Shown here: one piece after another, positions 45,535 through 53,790 of the stretch
Numbering within the stretch: the stretch's first letter is position 1
Layout: each line of letters opens with the position of its first letter
NCBI GenBank assembly: GCA_022072145.1
Contig: JAJVIG010000028.1
Location: 1 to 64,000, forward strand
Direction of reading: 5' to 3'
DNA: 64,000 nt
Source of the DNA: Pseudomonadales bacterium
GTDB lineage: Bacteria; Pseudomonadota; Gammaproteobacteria; Pseudomonadales; UBA5518
Made by a program: the position numbers and the translations under genes
The notes under the pieces: generated by a model
What the model saw: the letters and a program-made list of their open reading frames with translations, nothing else
Database searches by the model: none
What the model was told of the DNA's origin: nothing

Positions 45535-46184
45535 AATCCGTCTGCCTGCTTACCCGCCGCCCCGGCACGACGCGCGAGGCGTTCCGCCACTACTACGAGA
45601 CCAGCCACTGCCGGCTTGGCATGAAGTACTACCCGTTTGCCAAGTACCTGCGCAACCATGTCGTCGAGTCCTCGCAGGCGATCGACTTCGACTGCGTGTC
45701 CGAGTTCTACCTCGACGACGGCCGCCTGAACGTCGATCCGATGCAGACCGCGGCCGGCGAGATCCTGCGCGCCGACGAACGCAGCTTCATGGACCAGAGC
45801 CTGATCCGTCCGGCGCTGGCCGAGGAGTCGATCCTGGCCGGACCGCCGCGTGACGTGGCACCGCCCGGCACCCGGCGCCAGCTGCTGATGCTCGATCCGG
45901 CGGCGGGTGCCGACGACGCTGCTTTCTCCGCGGCGATCGCGGATTGGGCGCGTACGCTGGCCCGGTTGCCCGGGGTGCAGCGCATCAGCCTGGATCGCGT
46001 CACGCCGTATGCACCGGACCGTCTGCCGTTCCCGTGTGCTGCGCTGCTAAGCCTGTGGCTCGGTACCGGCGCTTCTGCGCTGCAACCATCGCCGGCACCG
46101 GATGCGATCGCGCTGCGGGTGGTGCTGCTGGCCGACGTCTGCGAAACTCCGTCGCAGGAGATCGCCTCGCTCTACGACCCGTAG
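45531..46184 (+). CDS. EthD domain-containing protein
   Basis: A 217-residue protein made of two ferredoxin-like half-barrels. The N-terminal one (LTRRPGTTREAFRHYYETSH, then CVSEFYLDD) matches the EthD family, small proteins accompanying degradation of ethers, sterols or polyketides whose reaction is often unclear. AGGAGAG in the preceding gene gives a good ribosome site for the ATG, which overlaps the cyclase stop. Its TAG stop lies in a palindromic repeat. Confidence 0.75.
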   Translation: MKSVCLLTRRPGTTREAFRHYYETSHCRLGMKYYPFAKYLRNHVVESSQAIDFDCVSEFYLDDGRLNVDPMQTAAGEILRADERSFMDQSLIRPALAEESILAGPPRDVAPPGTRRQLLMLDPAAGADDAAFSAAIADWARTLARLPGVQRISLDRVTPYAPDRLPFPCAALLSLWLGTGASALQPSPAPDAIALRVVLLADVCETPSQEIASLYDP

Positions 46185-46206
46185 GTCGGCGTTCATGCCG
46201 ACGGGC
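46181..46206. repeat. Palindromic repeat C (single copy)
   Basis: GTAGG leader, then GTCGGC-GTTCAT-GCCGAC (46185-46202). The TAG in the leader (46182-46184) is the EthD gene stop. It is the same layout as cluster B, with a different loop. Confidence 0.6.
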
Positions 46207-46272
46207 CGGCGCGTGCGGAGCAGGATCCACGATGGTTCGACGACCCGTAGCCATTTGACAGGAGATATCACG

Positions 46273-46668
46273 ATGATCGCCACGCTGCGCAAGCGCGCCT
46301 TCTGGCTGTCGCTGCTGTTCGTGATCGCCACGCGCGCGTTCGCGCAGACCGCGGACGTCGAACTGCGTCCCGGCTACGTCGATCCCGCGAGCGGTATCAA
46401 GGTCGAGGAAATCGTGGTGCTGCCGGAGCAGGACATGCAGGCCGTGCGGCTCGCGATCCCGCGTGGCGACGCCGCCGTCGAGGAGATGGTCGTGACCGCG
46501 AGGCGGCGCTCGGGCGAGACGGTGCTGCAACTCAGGCCGCACGAGTTCGTGCGCGACTACGAGCACGGTTATTACGGACTCGTGATCTATCTTGGCCGCA
46601 ACGAGAGCAAGCCGCTGCGCCTCTATCTGGACGCCGCCCAGCACCGCCCGGGCGCCATCACCCCGTAG
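46273..46668 (+). CDS. Small secreted protein with two TonB-box-like motifs
   Basis: A 131-residue protein with a signal peptide (cleavage near residue 25, AFAQ). The mature part of about 105 residues holds KVEEIVVL (43-50) and VEEMVVTARRR (69-79), both very like the TonB box of TonB-dependent receptors (compare EEIVVTATRR in the receptor at 19422). There is no plug or barrel. The C-terminal part (RDYEHGYYGLVIYLGRN) is not recognised. AGGAGATAT precedes the ATG at 46273. Its TAG stop lies inside repeat cluster D. Function unknown: it could be a periplasmic TonB-interacting protein, or the resemblance may be fortuitous. Confidence 0.65.
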   Translation: MIATLRKRAFWLSLLFVIATRAFAQTADVELRPGYVDPASGIKVEEIVVLPEQDMQAVRLAIPRGDAAVEEMVVTARRRSGETVLQLRPHEFVRDYEHGYYGLVIYLGRNESKPLRLYLDAAQHRPGAITP

Positions 46669-46811
46669 GTTCGGCCTGCGGCCGAACATTCGTCCGGGCA
46701 CAGCCCGGACCTACGGCGGAACCATGTCCGGGCACAGCCCGGACCTACGGCGGAACCATGTCCGGGCACAGCCCGGACGGCGGAACCATGTCCGGGCACG
46801 GCCCGGACCTA
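46665..46811. repeat. Palindromic repeat cluster D between convergent genes (five copies)
   Basis: One forward copy (GTAGG, then TTCGGCCTGCGGCCGAA at 46670-46686) adjoins the plus-strand gene. Four reverse copies of TCCGGGCACAGCCCGGA (46693, 46727, 46761, and 46791 as TCCGGGCACGGCCCGGA) follow at 34, 34 and 30 bp spacing. The forward copy supplies the TAG stop of the plus gene (46666-46668). The last reverse copy supplies the TAG stop of the minus gene (46809-46811). Confidence 0.88.
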
Positions 46812-47876
46812 TGCCAGCGCGCGGCTGTGGATGCGGAATCCGGATTCGGCGGGGTCGCGGCCGTCGAGCACGCGCTCGCCGAACTCCGCGTACGGGTACA
46901 TCAGGTACGGCAGCGGCGTGCGCGCCGGCGGCACGAGTTCGAAGTCGCGCGCGTGGTTGAACGCCACCCAGTTCATTTCCCAGTAGCCGAACAGACGCTC
47001 GCGCAGCGTGCGCACGCGCCGGTCCTCGAGCGACAGCCCTTCTTCCAGCACCACCTTGCGCACGTCGGCGGGATCCACCGGCACCCATCCGCGCCGCGGA
47101 TCGAGGAACTCGGCACGGCAGTGCTGCGCGCCCGAGACGTCGCCGGCCGGCTTGCCGAGGCAGGGGAACTGCACCGACGGCCCGATGCGCACCCCGTAGA
47201 CCTCGCGCGCCGGAATCCCGGCGGCGCGCGCAAGGCCGACGAACAGCGAATTGATGTCGGCGCACTTGCCACCGAGGTTGCCGGTCTCGAGCATGCTGCG
47301 GATGTCACCGGTGCCGCAACCGCGCACCGTCGGTTCGCGGAAGGTGTTGTCGACGATCCACTCGTAGATCGCGCGTGCGCGGGCGAGATCATCGCGCGCG
47401 CCGCTGTTCGCCAGGATGGTTTCGGCGGTCGTCGCTACGATGCCGTCGACCGGCATGTGTGCGGTAGCTTGCAGGTAGCGCCGGGCGTCGTCCGGTGAGG
47501 GGGGCGGCGCACTGCCGTCGGTGAGCGAGCGGTCGCGCAACGCGATCTGCGCGCTGACCACGAGCGGGCGCGGCGCGCGCGATCCGTCCCACGCCATGCT
47601 GAATACCGGTGCGGCGTAGACCGGATCGCGCGACAGTGCCGCGCCATCCACGTCGCCTTCCCAGCGCAACTCGCGCACGCGCTGGTACTCGCCCGCGTCC
47701 TGCGGCAGCGGCAGCCACAGCCGCCCGGGGCCTTCCAGGCTCGACAGGTCGACGTGGTATACGAGTTCGAAGCGGCGCCAGCCACCCGACGGTTCCGCCG
47801 CGCCGGGCCATGCGCGCCCCGTGGCGAGCAGCAGCGGTGCGAGCGTGGCGTGGCGGAGCAGGGTGCGGCGTTTCAT
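46809..47876 (-). CDS. Transglutaminase-like (papain-fold) protein, Tat-exported
   Basis: A 355-residue protein. The N terminus MKRRTLLRHATLAPLLLATG is a twin-arginine-like signal. The beta-rich N-terminal domain (about 35-145) precedes a transglutaminase-like core with GGKCADINSLFVGLARAAGI (catalytic Cys205), HCRAEFLD (His) and WVPVDPAD (Asp), so the catalytic triad is intact. Bacterial members are usually periplasmic proteases or amidases rather than cross-linkers. The substrate is unknown. It is convergent with the small TonB-box protein across repeat cluster D. Confidence 0.82.
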   Translation of the reverse strand: MKRRTLLRHATLAPLLLATGRAWPGAAEPSGGWRRFELVYHVDLSSLEGPGRLWLPLPQDAGEYQRVRELRWEGDVDGAALSRDPVYAAPVFSMAWDGSRAPRPLVVSAQIALRDRSLTDGSAPPPSPDDARRYLQATAHMPVDGIVATTAETILANSGARDDLARARAIYEWIVDNTFREPTVRGCGTGDIRSMLETGNLGGKCADINSLFVGLARAAGIPAREVYGVRIGPSVQFPCLGKPAGDVSGAQHCRAEFLDPRRGWVPVDPADVRKVVLEEGLSLEDRRVRTLRERLFGYWEMNWVAFNHARDFELVPPARTPLPYLMYPYAEFGERVLDGRDPAESGFRIHSRALA

Positions 47877-47972
47877 CGGGAGGCAGGCATTGGTTCACGA
47901 ACGGCCGCCAACCTTAGCATCGGGCCGCGTGCGTGCGCACGCATGCAGCGTGCGCCATTTTTCGCAGCAGCC

Positions 47973-48236
47973 TCAGGCCGTGTGGAAGTCGGCCGGCGCG
48001 CGGCAGGTCACGGCATCGACACTCAGGTGCTCCACGCGTGACCAGCGCGGACCGGTGCGCAGCAGCGCGGTGAACTCCTGCAGCGCGGGAACAGTCCCGC
48101 AGGCCAGCACCTCGACGCGGCCGTCGGGCAGGTTGCGCGCGTGACCCAGGATTCCCAGTTCGCGCGCCGCGCTGCGTGCGAACGCGCGGTAGCCCACGCC
48201 CTGCACGCTGCCCGCGACCAGGATCATCACGCACAT
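47973..48236 (-). CDS. acyP: Acylphosphatase
   Basis: An 87-residue small enzyme that hydrolyses acyl phosphates in the cytosol. The diagnostic GSVQGVGYRAFARSAA holds catalytic Arg17, and GHARNLPDGRVEV holds catalytic Asn35. The length is typical. The start lies two bases after the stop of the thioredoxin-like gene, so the two are coupled. A shorter start at Met4 is possible. Confidence 0.88.
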   Translation of the reverse strand: MCVMILVAGSVQGVGYRAFARSAARELGILGHARNLPDGRVEVLACGTVPALQEFTALLRTGPRWSRVEHLSVDAVTCRAPADFHTA

Positions 48237-48238
48237 GC

Positions 48239-48697
48239 TCAACGCTCGCGCGTGGCGTCGTTCAGCTGCGCGGCGGTCTGGGCGCCGTGCAGTGTGGCGC
48301 GCAGCGCGCCGTCGGGGCCGATCACGAAGGTCGACGGCAACACCCGGGGCCGCTCGAGCCCCAGTTCGCGCGCGGGATCGCGCTCCAGCAGCAGTTCGCG
48401 CGGAATGCCGAGCCGTTCGGCCTGCGCTGCCAGCTCCGGGCCGCCGGCGCCATCGAAGTTCACCAGCAACACCCGCGCACGGCCGGTGTTCGCGGCGGCG
48501 AAGGCGGCCAGCTCGGGGATTTCCTCGATGCACGGCTCGCACCACTCGGCCCAGTAGTTCAGCACCAGCCACTGTCCCGGCGGGCGCAGGGCATCCTGCT
48601 CCGCCGGTTCCTCGTCGCCGGCACAGGCAGCCAGCAGCAGGGTCAGCGCCAGCAGCAGCGGGTGCAGCCAGCGCGAACGGGGATCACGGTCGGGCAT
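48239..48697 (-). CDS. TlpA/ResA-like thioredoxin-fold lipoprotein
   Basis: A 152-residue protein with a lipoprotein signal peptide (lipobox LAAC, Cys25) and a thioredoxin fold with active-site WCEPC (Cys53, Cys56) and the cis-Pro region LPSTFVIGPDG. It is predicted to reduce disulfides in the periplasm, for example during cytochrome maturation or repair of envelope proteins. Its start overlaps the end of the YihY gene by 14 bp, giving a YihY-TlpA-AcyP minus-strand operon. Confidence 0.87.
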   Translation of the reverse strand: MPDRDPRSRWLHPLLLALTLLLAACAGDEEPAEQDALRPPGQWLVLNYWAEWCEPCIEEIPELAAFAAANTGRARVLLVNFDGAGGPELAAQAERLGIPRELLLERDPARELGLERPRVLPSTFVIGPDGALRATLHGAQTAAQLNDATRER

Positions 48698-49988
48698 CGT
48701 CGGACTCCTGCGGGGGCGTGGCGGTGAACAGCTCGGCCAGGCTGGGCGCCAGCGTGTCGCGCAGGCCGTCCTCGGCGCGTTCGAGGCGCTCGATCGCGTC
48801 GCGACACCAGGGCGGCAGCTCGCGGCGCAGCGCGGGCCCGGGCAGGCGCCCGGAAGAACCGGCCAGCTGGTACAGCGACCACAGCGAGACCTGCGCGGCG
48901 TCGGTGCCGAGCACGAACACGCCCTGGCGCGTCTCGAGCATCAGGCGCTCATCGAGCAGCGCGTCGCGCACGCGCTGCCATTGTGCCGGGTCGGTGCTGA
49001 AGGCGCCGAACAGCCAGTCGCGGCGCAGCACCGCGTGTTCGCCGAGGGTGGCGCCCTGCTGGTGCAGGTGATGAAGGCGCTCGAGCAGGCCGAGCATCAG
49101 CAGCAGGTCGGGTAGCGGCGGTGCGCGGCGGCTGCGATAGCTCGACAGCGCGTGGACGAACTCGGCGCCGGCGAGCAGGATCTGCCACGAGATGTGCAAC
49201 CAGAGCAGGAACAGCGGCAGCGCCGCGAAGGTGCCGTAGATCAGGGTGTAACTGCCGCTCGAGACGGTGGCGCCGAACAGCCACTTGCCGGCCTCGAAGG
49301 TGAGCGCCGCGAGCAGGCCGCCCAGCGCCGCGTGGCGCAATGGCACGTGGGTGTTCGGTACCACGCGGTACATCAGCGTGAAGGTCGCGAACGAAAACAA
49401 CTGCGGCAGGATGCCGATGATCCAGCTGCGCAGCCACTGCGCGCGCGGCGCGTCGCCGAGCACCGACAGCGAGAACAGGTAGGTGCTGATCGCCAGCCCG
49501 GCGCCGATCAGCAGCGGGCCGAGGCTGAGCACGGCCCAGTAGATCAGGAAGCTCGACAGCCCGCGCCGGTGCTGCCTGACCTGCCAGATCACGTTGAACT
49601 GGGTCTCGATGTTGCGCAGCATCAGCCAGGCCGAGAGCAGCAGCAGCACCGAGCCGGCAGCGGTGAGGCGTCGTGCCTGCGCGGCGAAGCCGTTCAGGTA
49701 GGCCTGCACCTCGGCGCCGGTCGACGGCACGAAATGGCGGAACACGAAGTCCTGGATCTGCTGCTCCAGCGCCGCGAAAGCGGGCACCAGCGACAGGATC
49801 GCGTAGAACACGGTCAGCATCGGCACCAGCGCGAACAACGACACGAAGGTCAGCGCCGAGGCGCTGTGGCGCGTGCGGTTGTCGTTGATGCGCGACCCGA
49901 GATAGCGCAGGAATCCGCCCGTATCGGCCAGCAGCACGCCGATGCCGGTGTCGGTCGCGTCGGGTGCGGGAGGCTGGGGTCGGCGCAT
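48684..49988 (-). CDS. yihY: YihY/BrkB-family inner-membrane protein
   Basis: A 434-residue protein with about six membrane helices in the N-terminal 290 residues. Family hallmarks: NRTRHSASALTFVSLFALVPMLTV, GFAAQARRLTAAGSVLLLLS, LTFEAGKWLFGA and the ISWQILLAGAEFVHAL helix. The C-terminal 130 residues form a soluble winged-helix-like extension, common in gammaproteobacterial YihY. The family was once called RNase BN or BrkB, but its molecular role is unsettled. It is divergent from the truncated arsC gene. Confidence 0.88.
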   Translation of the reverse strand: MRRPQPPAPDATDTGIGVLLADTGGFLRYLGSRINDNRTRHSASALTFVSLFALVPMLTVFYAILSLVPAFAALEQQIQDFVFRHFVPSTGAEVQAYLNGFAAQARRLTAAGSVLLLLSAWLMLRNIETQFNVIWQVRQHRRGLSSFLIYWAVLSLGPLLIGAGLAISTYLFSLSVLGDAPRAQWLRSWIIGILPQLFSFATFTLMYRVVPNTHVPLRHAALGGLLAALTFEAGKWLFGATVSSGSYTLIYGTFAALPLFLLWLHISWQILLAGAEFVHALSSYRSRRAPPLPDLLLMLGLLERLHHLHQQGATLGEHAVLRRDWLFGAFSTDPAQWQRVRDALLDERLMLETRQGVFVLGTDAAQVSLWSLYQLAGSSGRLPGPALRRELPPWCRDAIERLERAEDGLRDTLAPSLAELFTATPPQESDDARP

Positions 49989-50054
49989 GCGGTGGTGGGC
50001 TATACTGCCGCGGAATGTTGGCTGGCATTAAACCAGAAAGCGGCGGAAGGCGTC

Positions 50055-50195
50055 ATGAACGAAGTCGTGATCCATCACAGCCCGCGCTGCTCGAAGTCGC
50101 GCGAGGCGCTGGCGTGGCTGCGCGAGCGCGGCGTCGAGCCGCGCGTGGTCGCGAACATGGACGAGGGATCGCGGCCCGCCGACGTGCTGCCATGA
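50055..50195 (+). pseudogene. Truncated arsenate reductase-like (ArsC/YfgD) gene
   Basis: It encodes only 46 residues, where the family has about 115. The opening VVIHHSPRCSKSREALAWLR is a normal ArsC/YfgD glutaredoxin-like N terminus, with the catalytic Cys in PRCSKSRE. After ERGVEPRVV the sequence stops matching and ends in ATGA overlapping the DUF2069 start. A -10-like TATACT lies at 50001-50006. The rest of the gene was apparently deleted, joining it directly to DUF2069. A short product may still be made and drive coupled translation. Confidence 0.7.
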
Positions 50196-50560
50196 TGCCA
50201 CCCGCCACCGAGAGCGCGCGCCGCGTCACGATCGTTGCGTTCCTGCTGCTGGTCGCGGTGCTGTCCTTGCAGGTCTTCGGCAACACCGCCGTGCAGCCGG
50301 CAACACGCGGTTTCCTGTGGGTGGTCTGGGTGGGACCGTTGCTGGTGTTCCTGCCGGGACTGCTGCGCGGGGCATGGAAAACGTTCATCTGGCTGTGCTT
50401 CGTGCTGCTGGTGTACTTCATGGTGTCGGTGATGGCGCTGGCCGACGCGGCGAACGCGGCAATCGAATGGCTGCAACTCGCGCTGGTGTGCGTGGTGTTC
50501 ACGGCGGGCATGCTCTACGCCCGCTGGCGGCGGCGCGAGCTCGCCGGTCAAGGGGCCTGA
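50192..50560 (+). CDS. DUF2069-family membrane protein
   Basis: A 122-residue protein with four predicted membrane helices (VTIVAFLLLVAVLSLQVFG, FLWVVWVGPLLVFLPGLL, FIWLCFVLLVYFMVSVMALA, LQLALVCVVFTAGMLYARW). It matches DUF2069, a gammaproteobacterial family often found near arsC-like and wrbA genes. Function unknown. ATG at 50192 or 50195, the first overlapping the arsC-fragment stop. It lies 16 bp before SppA. Confidence 0.78.
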   Translation: MMPPATESARRVTIVAFLLLVAVLSLQVFGNTAVQPATRGFLWVVWVGPLLVFLPGLLRGAWKTFIWLCFVLLVYFMVSVMALADAANAAIEWLQLALVCVVFTAGMLYARWRRRELAGQGA

Positions 50561-50576
50561 AGGAGGGCCGCATCCG

Positions 50577-52433
50577 ATGGAATCGAGCGAACCGAAACGC
50601 AGGGGACCATTGCGGCGCTTCTTCGCAGCGCTGTGGGCCTTCATCGGCTGGCTGCGCGTCTCGCTGGCGAACCTGGTGTTCGCACTGCTGCTGGTCGGGG
50701 TGGTGGTGATGCTGTCCTCCGACGGCTTGCCGCGGGTGCCCGAGGGCGCGGCGCTGGTGATCGATCCGTCCGGAGCGGTGGTCGAGCAGCTCAGTTTCGT
50801 CGATCCGCTGGCCAACCTGCTCGGTGCGGGCGAGCAGGCCGAACGCGAGACGCTGCTGCGCGACCTGATCGAGGCGGTACGCCACGCGAAGGACGACCGC
50901 CGCATCGCGATGATCGTGCTCGCCACCGATGCGCTGGCGGGGGCCGGCATCGCGAAGATCGGCGATGTCGCGGCCGAGCTCGAGGCGTTCCGCGCCAGCG
51001 GCCGCAAGGTCGTCGCGGTCGGCGATGCCTTCACGCAGGACCAGTACCTGCTCGCCGCGCAGGCCGACGAGATCTGGATGCATCCGCTCGGTGCCGTCGA
51101 GCTGGCGGGCTATGCTTCGTACCGCAACTACTACGCCGGTGCGCTCGAGAAGCTGCGCGTGGACCTCCACGTGTTCCGCGCCGGCACCTTCAAGTCGGCG
51201 TTCGAGTTCCTCGAGCGCGGCGACATGTCCGAGGCCGACCGCCTCGCGACCGGCGAACTGCTGCGCGAGGTGTGGAGCGCGTTCACGAACCGCGTGACGA
51301 GCCGGCGCAAGCTGCCGCCGGAAGCGGTCGACCACTACGCGAACGGGATCGACGATATCCTCGAGCGCCACGGCGGCGACACGGGAGCGGCGGCGCTGGA
51401 ATACGGTTTGGTCGACGCGCTGAAAGGGCGTGCGGCGATCGACGAGGCGCTGAAGCAGATCGTGGGCGAGGACGACGAGGGCAACGTGAAGGCGGTCGGG
51501 TTCCGCGATTACCTCGCCGCGGTGCGCCCGCCGTTCGACCTCGCGCAGGACGGCGATCGTCCAGCGGTCGGCGTGATCGTCGCCAGCGGCATGATCCTCG
51601 ACGGCGAACAGCCGGCCGGCAACGTCGGCGGCGACACGCTGGCGCGCCTGATCGACCAGGCGGCCGACGACGAGGACGTCGCGGCGCTGGTGCTGCGCAT
51701 CGACTCCCCGGGTGGCAGCGCCTTCGCGTCCGAGATCATCCGCGAGGCGCTGCTCGGCTTCCGGGCCACCGGCAAGCCGCTGGTGGTCTCGATGGGCAGT
51801 GTGGCCGCCTCGGGGGGATACTGGATCGCGGCCCCGGCCGACGAGATCTGGGCCGGAGCCACCACGATCACGGGTTCGATCGGCGTGCTCAGCGCGTTTC
51901 CGAGTTTCGCCCGTTCGCTCGGCGAACTCGGCATCCGCAACGACGGCGTGGCGACCACGCGCAGCGCCGGCGGGCTCGATCCCGCGCGCGAGTTGTCGCC
52001 GCAGATGCGCAAGGTGATGGAGTTGGCGAACACGCGCACCTATCGCCGTTTCCTCGAGATCGTGGCCGAGGGGCGCGGCCTGCCGGTCGAGCGGGTCGCG
52101 GAACTCGCCGAGGGACGCGTGTGGACGGGCGCACAGGCGGCTGCGAATGGACTCGTCGATCACCTCGGCAACCTCGACGACGCGGTGGCGGCGGCCGCGC
52201 GCCTGGCCACGCTGGACACCTGGCGGCTGCGCTGGATCGAGGAGCCGCAACCGTTCGCCGCGCAGTTGCTGGCGAGGCTGTCGCTGACGCCGCGCTCGCT
52301 GCTGGCGGAATTCGCCGCGGCAGCCGGCATCGGGGATGCGTTCGCGCTCGACGAGCCGGCACGGATACTGGCCGGGGCGCTGCGCGACCCCGGCGCCCAG
52401 TACGCGCTGTGCAGCGCCTGCGTCGCACCGTGA
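50577..52433 (+). CDS. sppA: Signal peptide peptidase SppA (67K form)
   Basis: A 618-residue inner-membrane serine protease that degrades cleaved signal peptides. There is an N-terminal anchor (about 30-50). The tandem S49 domains contain catalytic Lys206 in AGTFKSAFEFLERG in the first half and nucleophile Ser412 in GSVAASGGYWIAAPADEIWA in the second, the split active site of the E. coli-type long SppA. VLRIDSPGGSAFASE and GSIGVLSAFPSF are further hallmarks. GGAGGG precedes the ATG. It continues into dgkA 28 bp downstream. Confidence 0.93.
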   Translation: MESSEPKRRGPLRRFFAALWAFIGWLRVSLANLVFALLLVGVVVMLSSDGLPRVPEGAALVIDPSGAVVEQLSFVDPLANLLGAGEQAERETLLRDLIEAVRHAKDDRRIAMIVLATDALAGAGIAKIGDVAAELEAFRASGRKVVAVGDAFTQDQYLLAAQADEIWMHPLGAVELAGYASYRNYYAGALEKLRVDLHVFRAGTFKSAFEFLERGDMSEADRLATGELLREVWSAFTNRVTSRRKLPPEAVDHYANGIDDILERHGGDTGAAALEYGLVDALKGRAAIDEALKQIVGEDDEGNVKAVGFRDYLAAVRPPFDLAQDGDRPAVGVIVASGMILDGEQPAGNVGGDTLARLIDQAADDEDVAALVLRIDSPGGSAFASEIIREALLGFRATGKPLVVSMGSVAASGGYWIAAPADEIWAGATTITGSIGVLSAFPSFARSLGELGIRNDGVATTRSAGGLDPARELSPQMRKVMELANTRTYRRFLEIVAEGRGLPVERVAELAEGRVWTGAQAAANGLVDHLGNLDDAVAAAARLATLDTWRLRWIEEPQPFAAQLLARLSLTPRSLLAEFAAAAGIGDAFALDEPARILAGALRDPGAQYALCSACVAP

Positions 52434-52461
52434 CCTTGGTCGCACGGCGCGGGAGCCACCC

Positions 52462-52812
52462 GTGATCCGTCGCCGCATCGCGAGTTTCGGCTACGCCTTC
52501 GAGGGGCTGGCGGTGATGCTGCGCACGCAGCCGAACGCGTGGATCCACAGCGTCGCCAGTGCGCTGGTGGTGGCGGCGGCCTGGAGGCTGGACGCCTCGG
52601 TGAACGACTGGGCGCTGCTGGTCGGGGCGATCGCGCTGGTGTGGGTCGCCGAGGCGCTGAATACCGCGATCGAATTCCTGGCCGACGCCGCAGTGCCGAA
52701 CCATCACTCGCTGATCAAGCACGCGAAGGATGTCGCCGCCGGCGCGGTGCTGCTGGCGTCGATCGCGGCCGTCGTGATCGGCGTGCTGGTGTTCGCGCCG
52801 CTGCTCGGTTGA
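52462..52812 (+). CDS. dgkA: Diacylglycerol kinase / undecaprenol kinase (DgkA family)
   Basis: A 116-residue integral membrane kinase with an amphipathic N terminus and three helices. The catalytic signature ALNTAIEFLAD and the following KHAKDVAAGAVLLAS are diagnostic. It phosphorylates diacylglycerol or undecaprenol using ATP. The GTG at 52462 follows GGGAG. The frame is open further upstream, but only inside sppA. It is convergent with the HDOD gene. Confidence 0.9.
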   Translation: MIRRRIASFGYAFEGLAVMLRTQPNAWIHSVASALVVAAAWRLDASVNDWALLVGAIALVWVAEALNTAIEFLADAAVPNHHSLIKHAKDVAAGAVLLASIAAVVIGVLVFAPLLG

Positions 52813-52813
52813 G

Positions 52814-53671
52814 TCAGGCCGCGTGCCGCTGGTGCAGCAGCATCTCCACCGCATCTGCCAGGTGCTGCCGGGATTCGGCGGCGATCTCCCGCAGCGCGAC
52901 GCCATCGAGTCGCGCCAGTTCCAGCGCGCGCGGGTCGCAGCCGGTGAGCGGCTCGCGTGCCGCGGGATCCGCGTCCAGTGTTGCCGCCATCGCGCGTGCC
53001 GCGTGCACCAGCGCGCATTCGCGCGCGTGCTCCCCGCCGTGCCACGGCGCCGCCTGGTACGCGCACATCGCGATCAGTCCCGGCGGGAACTGCCACACCC
53101 GCATCAGTTCGGCGCCCACCTCGGCGCGGTCGCAACCGAGCAAGTCGCGCTCGCAACTCGCAAGAGCCTCACCGGTAGTGCGTGAACGCTCGAGCGCGGC
53201 GTGGCATGGTTCCGGCGCCGCCACGTGCATCACGAGGTAGCCGATGTCGTGCAGCAGTCCGCCTACGAACAATCGCTCGCTGTCGAACACGCCGGCGCTG
53301 CCGGCCAGCATGCGCGCGATGATCCCGGTATGCAGGCTGTGGCTCCAGAATCGTCCCAGATCCACGCCCGATGTGGCGAGACGGTCGAAGGTACCGATCA
53401 CCGTGGTGGTGAGCACCAGGTCGTGCAGGCGGGCGATTCCCATCAGGTTGACCGCCAGCGAGATCGTCTCGACCCGGCGGGCGACGCCGAAGAAGGCGCT
53501 GTTGGCGATGCGCAGCAGCCGTGCCGCGAGGCCCGGATCGAGCTGCACGGCGCGCGCGAAATCCTCGGTGGTGCTCTGCGGGTCGTCGACCAGCGAACGG
53601 ATTTTCAGGTACGCCTCGGGCAGGCTCACGAGATCGCGAACCCCCGCCACGAGTTCCCTGGCTGCCGCCAT
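52814..53671 (-). CDS. HDOD domain protein (signal-transduction output)
   Basis: A 285-residue soluble protein. An HDOD domain covers about residues 15-210: LPEAYLKIRSLVDDPQSTTEDF, VQLDPGLAARLLRIANSAFFG, ISLAVNLMGIARLHDLVLTT and GGLLHDIGYLVMHV. The HD pair is retained in HDIG, though most HDOD proteins are not active phosphohydrolases. They are usually linked to c-di-GMP or two-component control, which fits an organism carrying the diguanylate cyclase at 43624, but no direct link is visible. Confidence 0.87.
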   Translation of the reverse strand: MAAARELVAGVRDLVSLPEAYLKIRSLVDDPQSTTEDFARAVQLDPGLAARLLRIANSAFFGVARRVETISLAVNLMGIARLHDLVLTTTVIGTFDRLATSGVDLGRFWSHSLHTGIIARMLAGSAGVFDSERLFVGGLLHDIGYLVMHVAAPEPCHAALERSRTTGEALASCERDLLGCDRAEVGAELMRVWQFPPGLIAMCAYQAAPWHGGEHARECALVHAARAMAATLDADPAAREPLTGCDPRALELARLDGVALREIAAESRQHLADAVEMLLHQRHAA

Positions 53672-53790
53672 CGGTGTTTCTCCTCCGACTCTGTGCGACG
53701 TCGCGCGTGGCGACGGTACTGCTGTCGTCGAAGTCTAGGCCAAAGCGCGCGAAGCCAACAGGGCGCTGCGCAAAACCGGCCTTCGGACTC

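Noticed and set aside
46693..46807. Possible CRISPR-like array
   Set aside because: The repeated unit is a 17-base palindrome with nearly identical linkers, so there are no unique spacers, and no cas gene is present.
49152..50054. Plus-strand frame leading into the arsC fragment
   Set aside because: It is antisense to yihY and has a Gln/Arg-rich shadow composition. Only the part from 50055 resembles a protein family.
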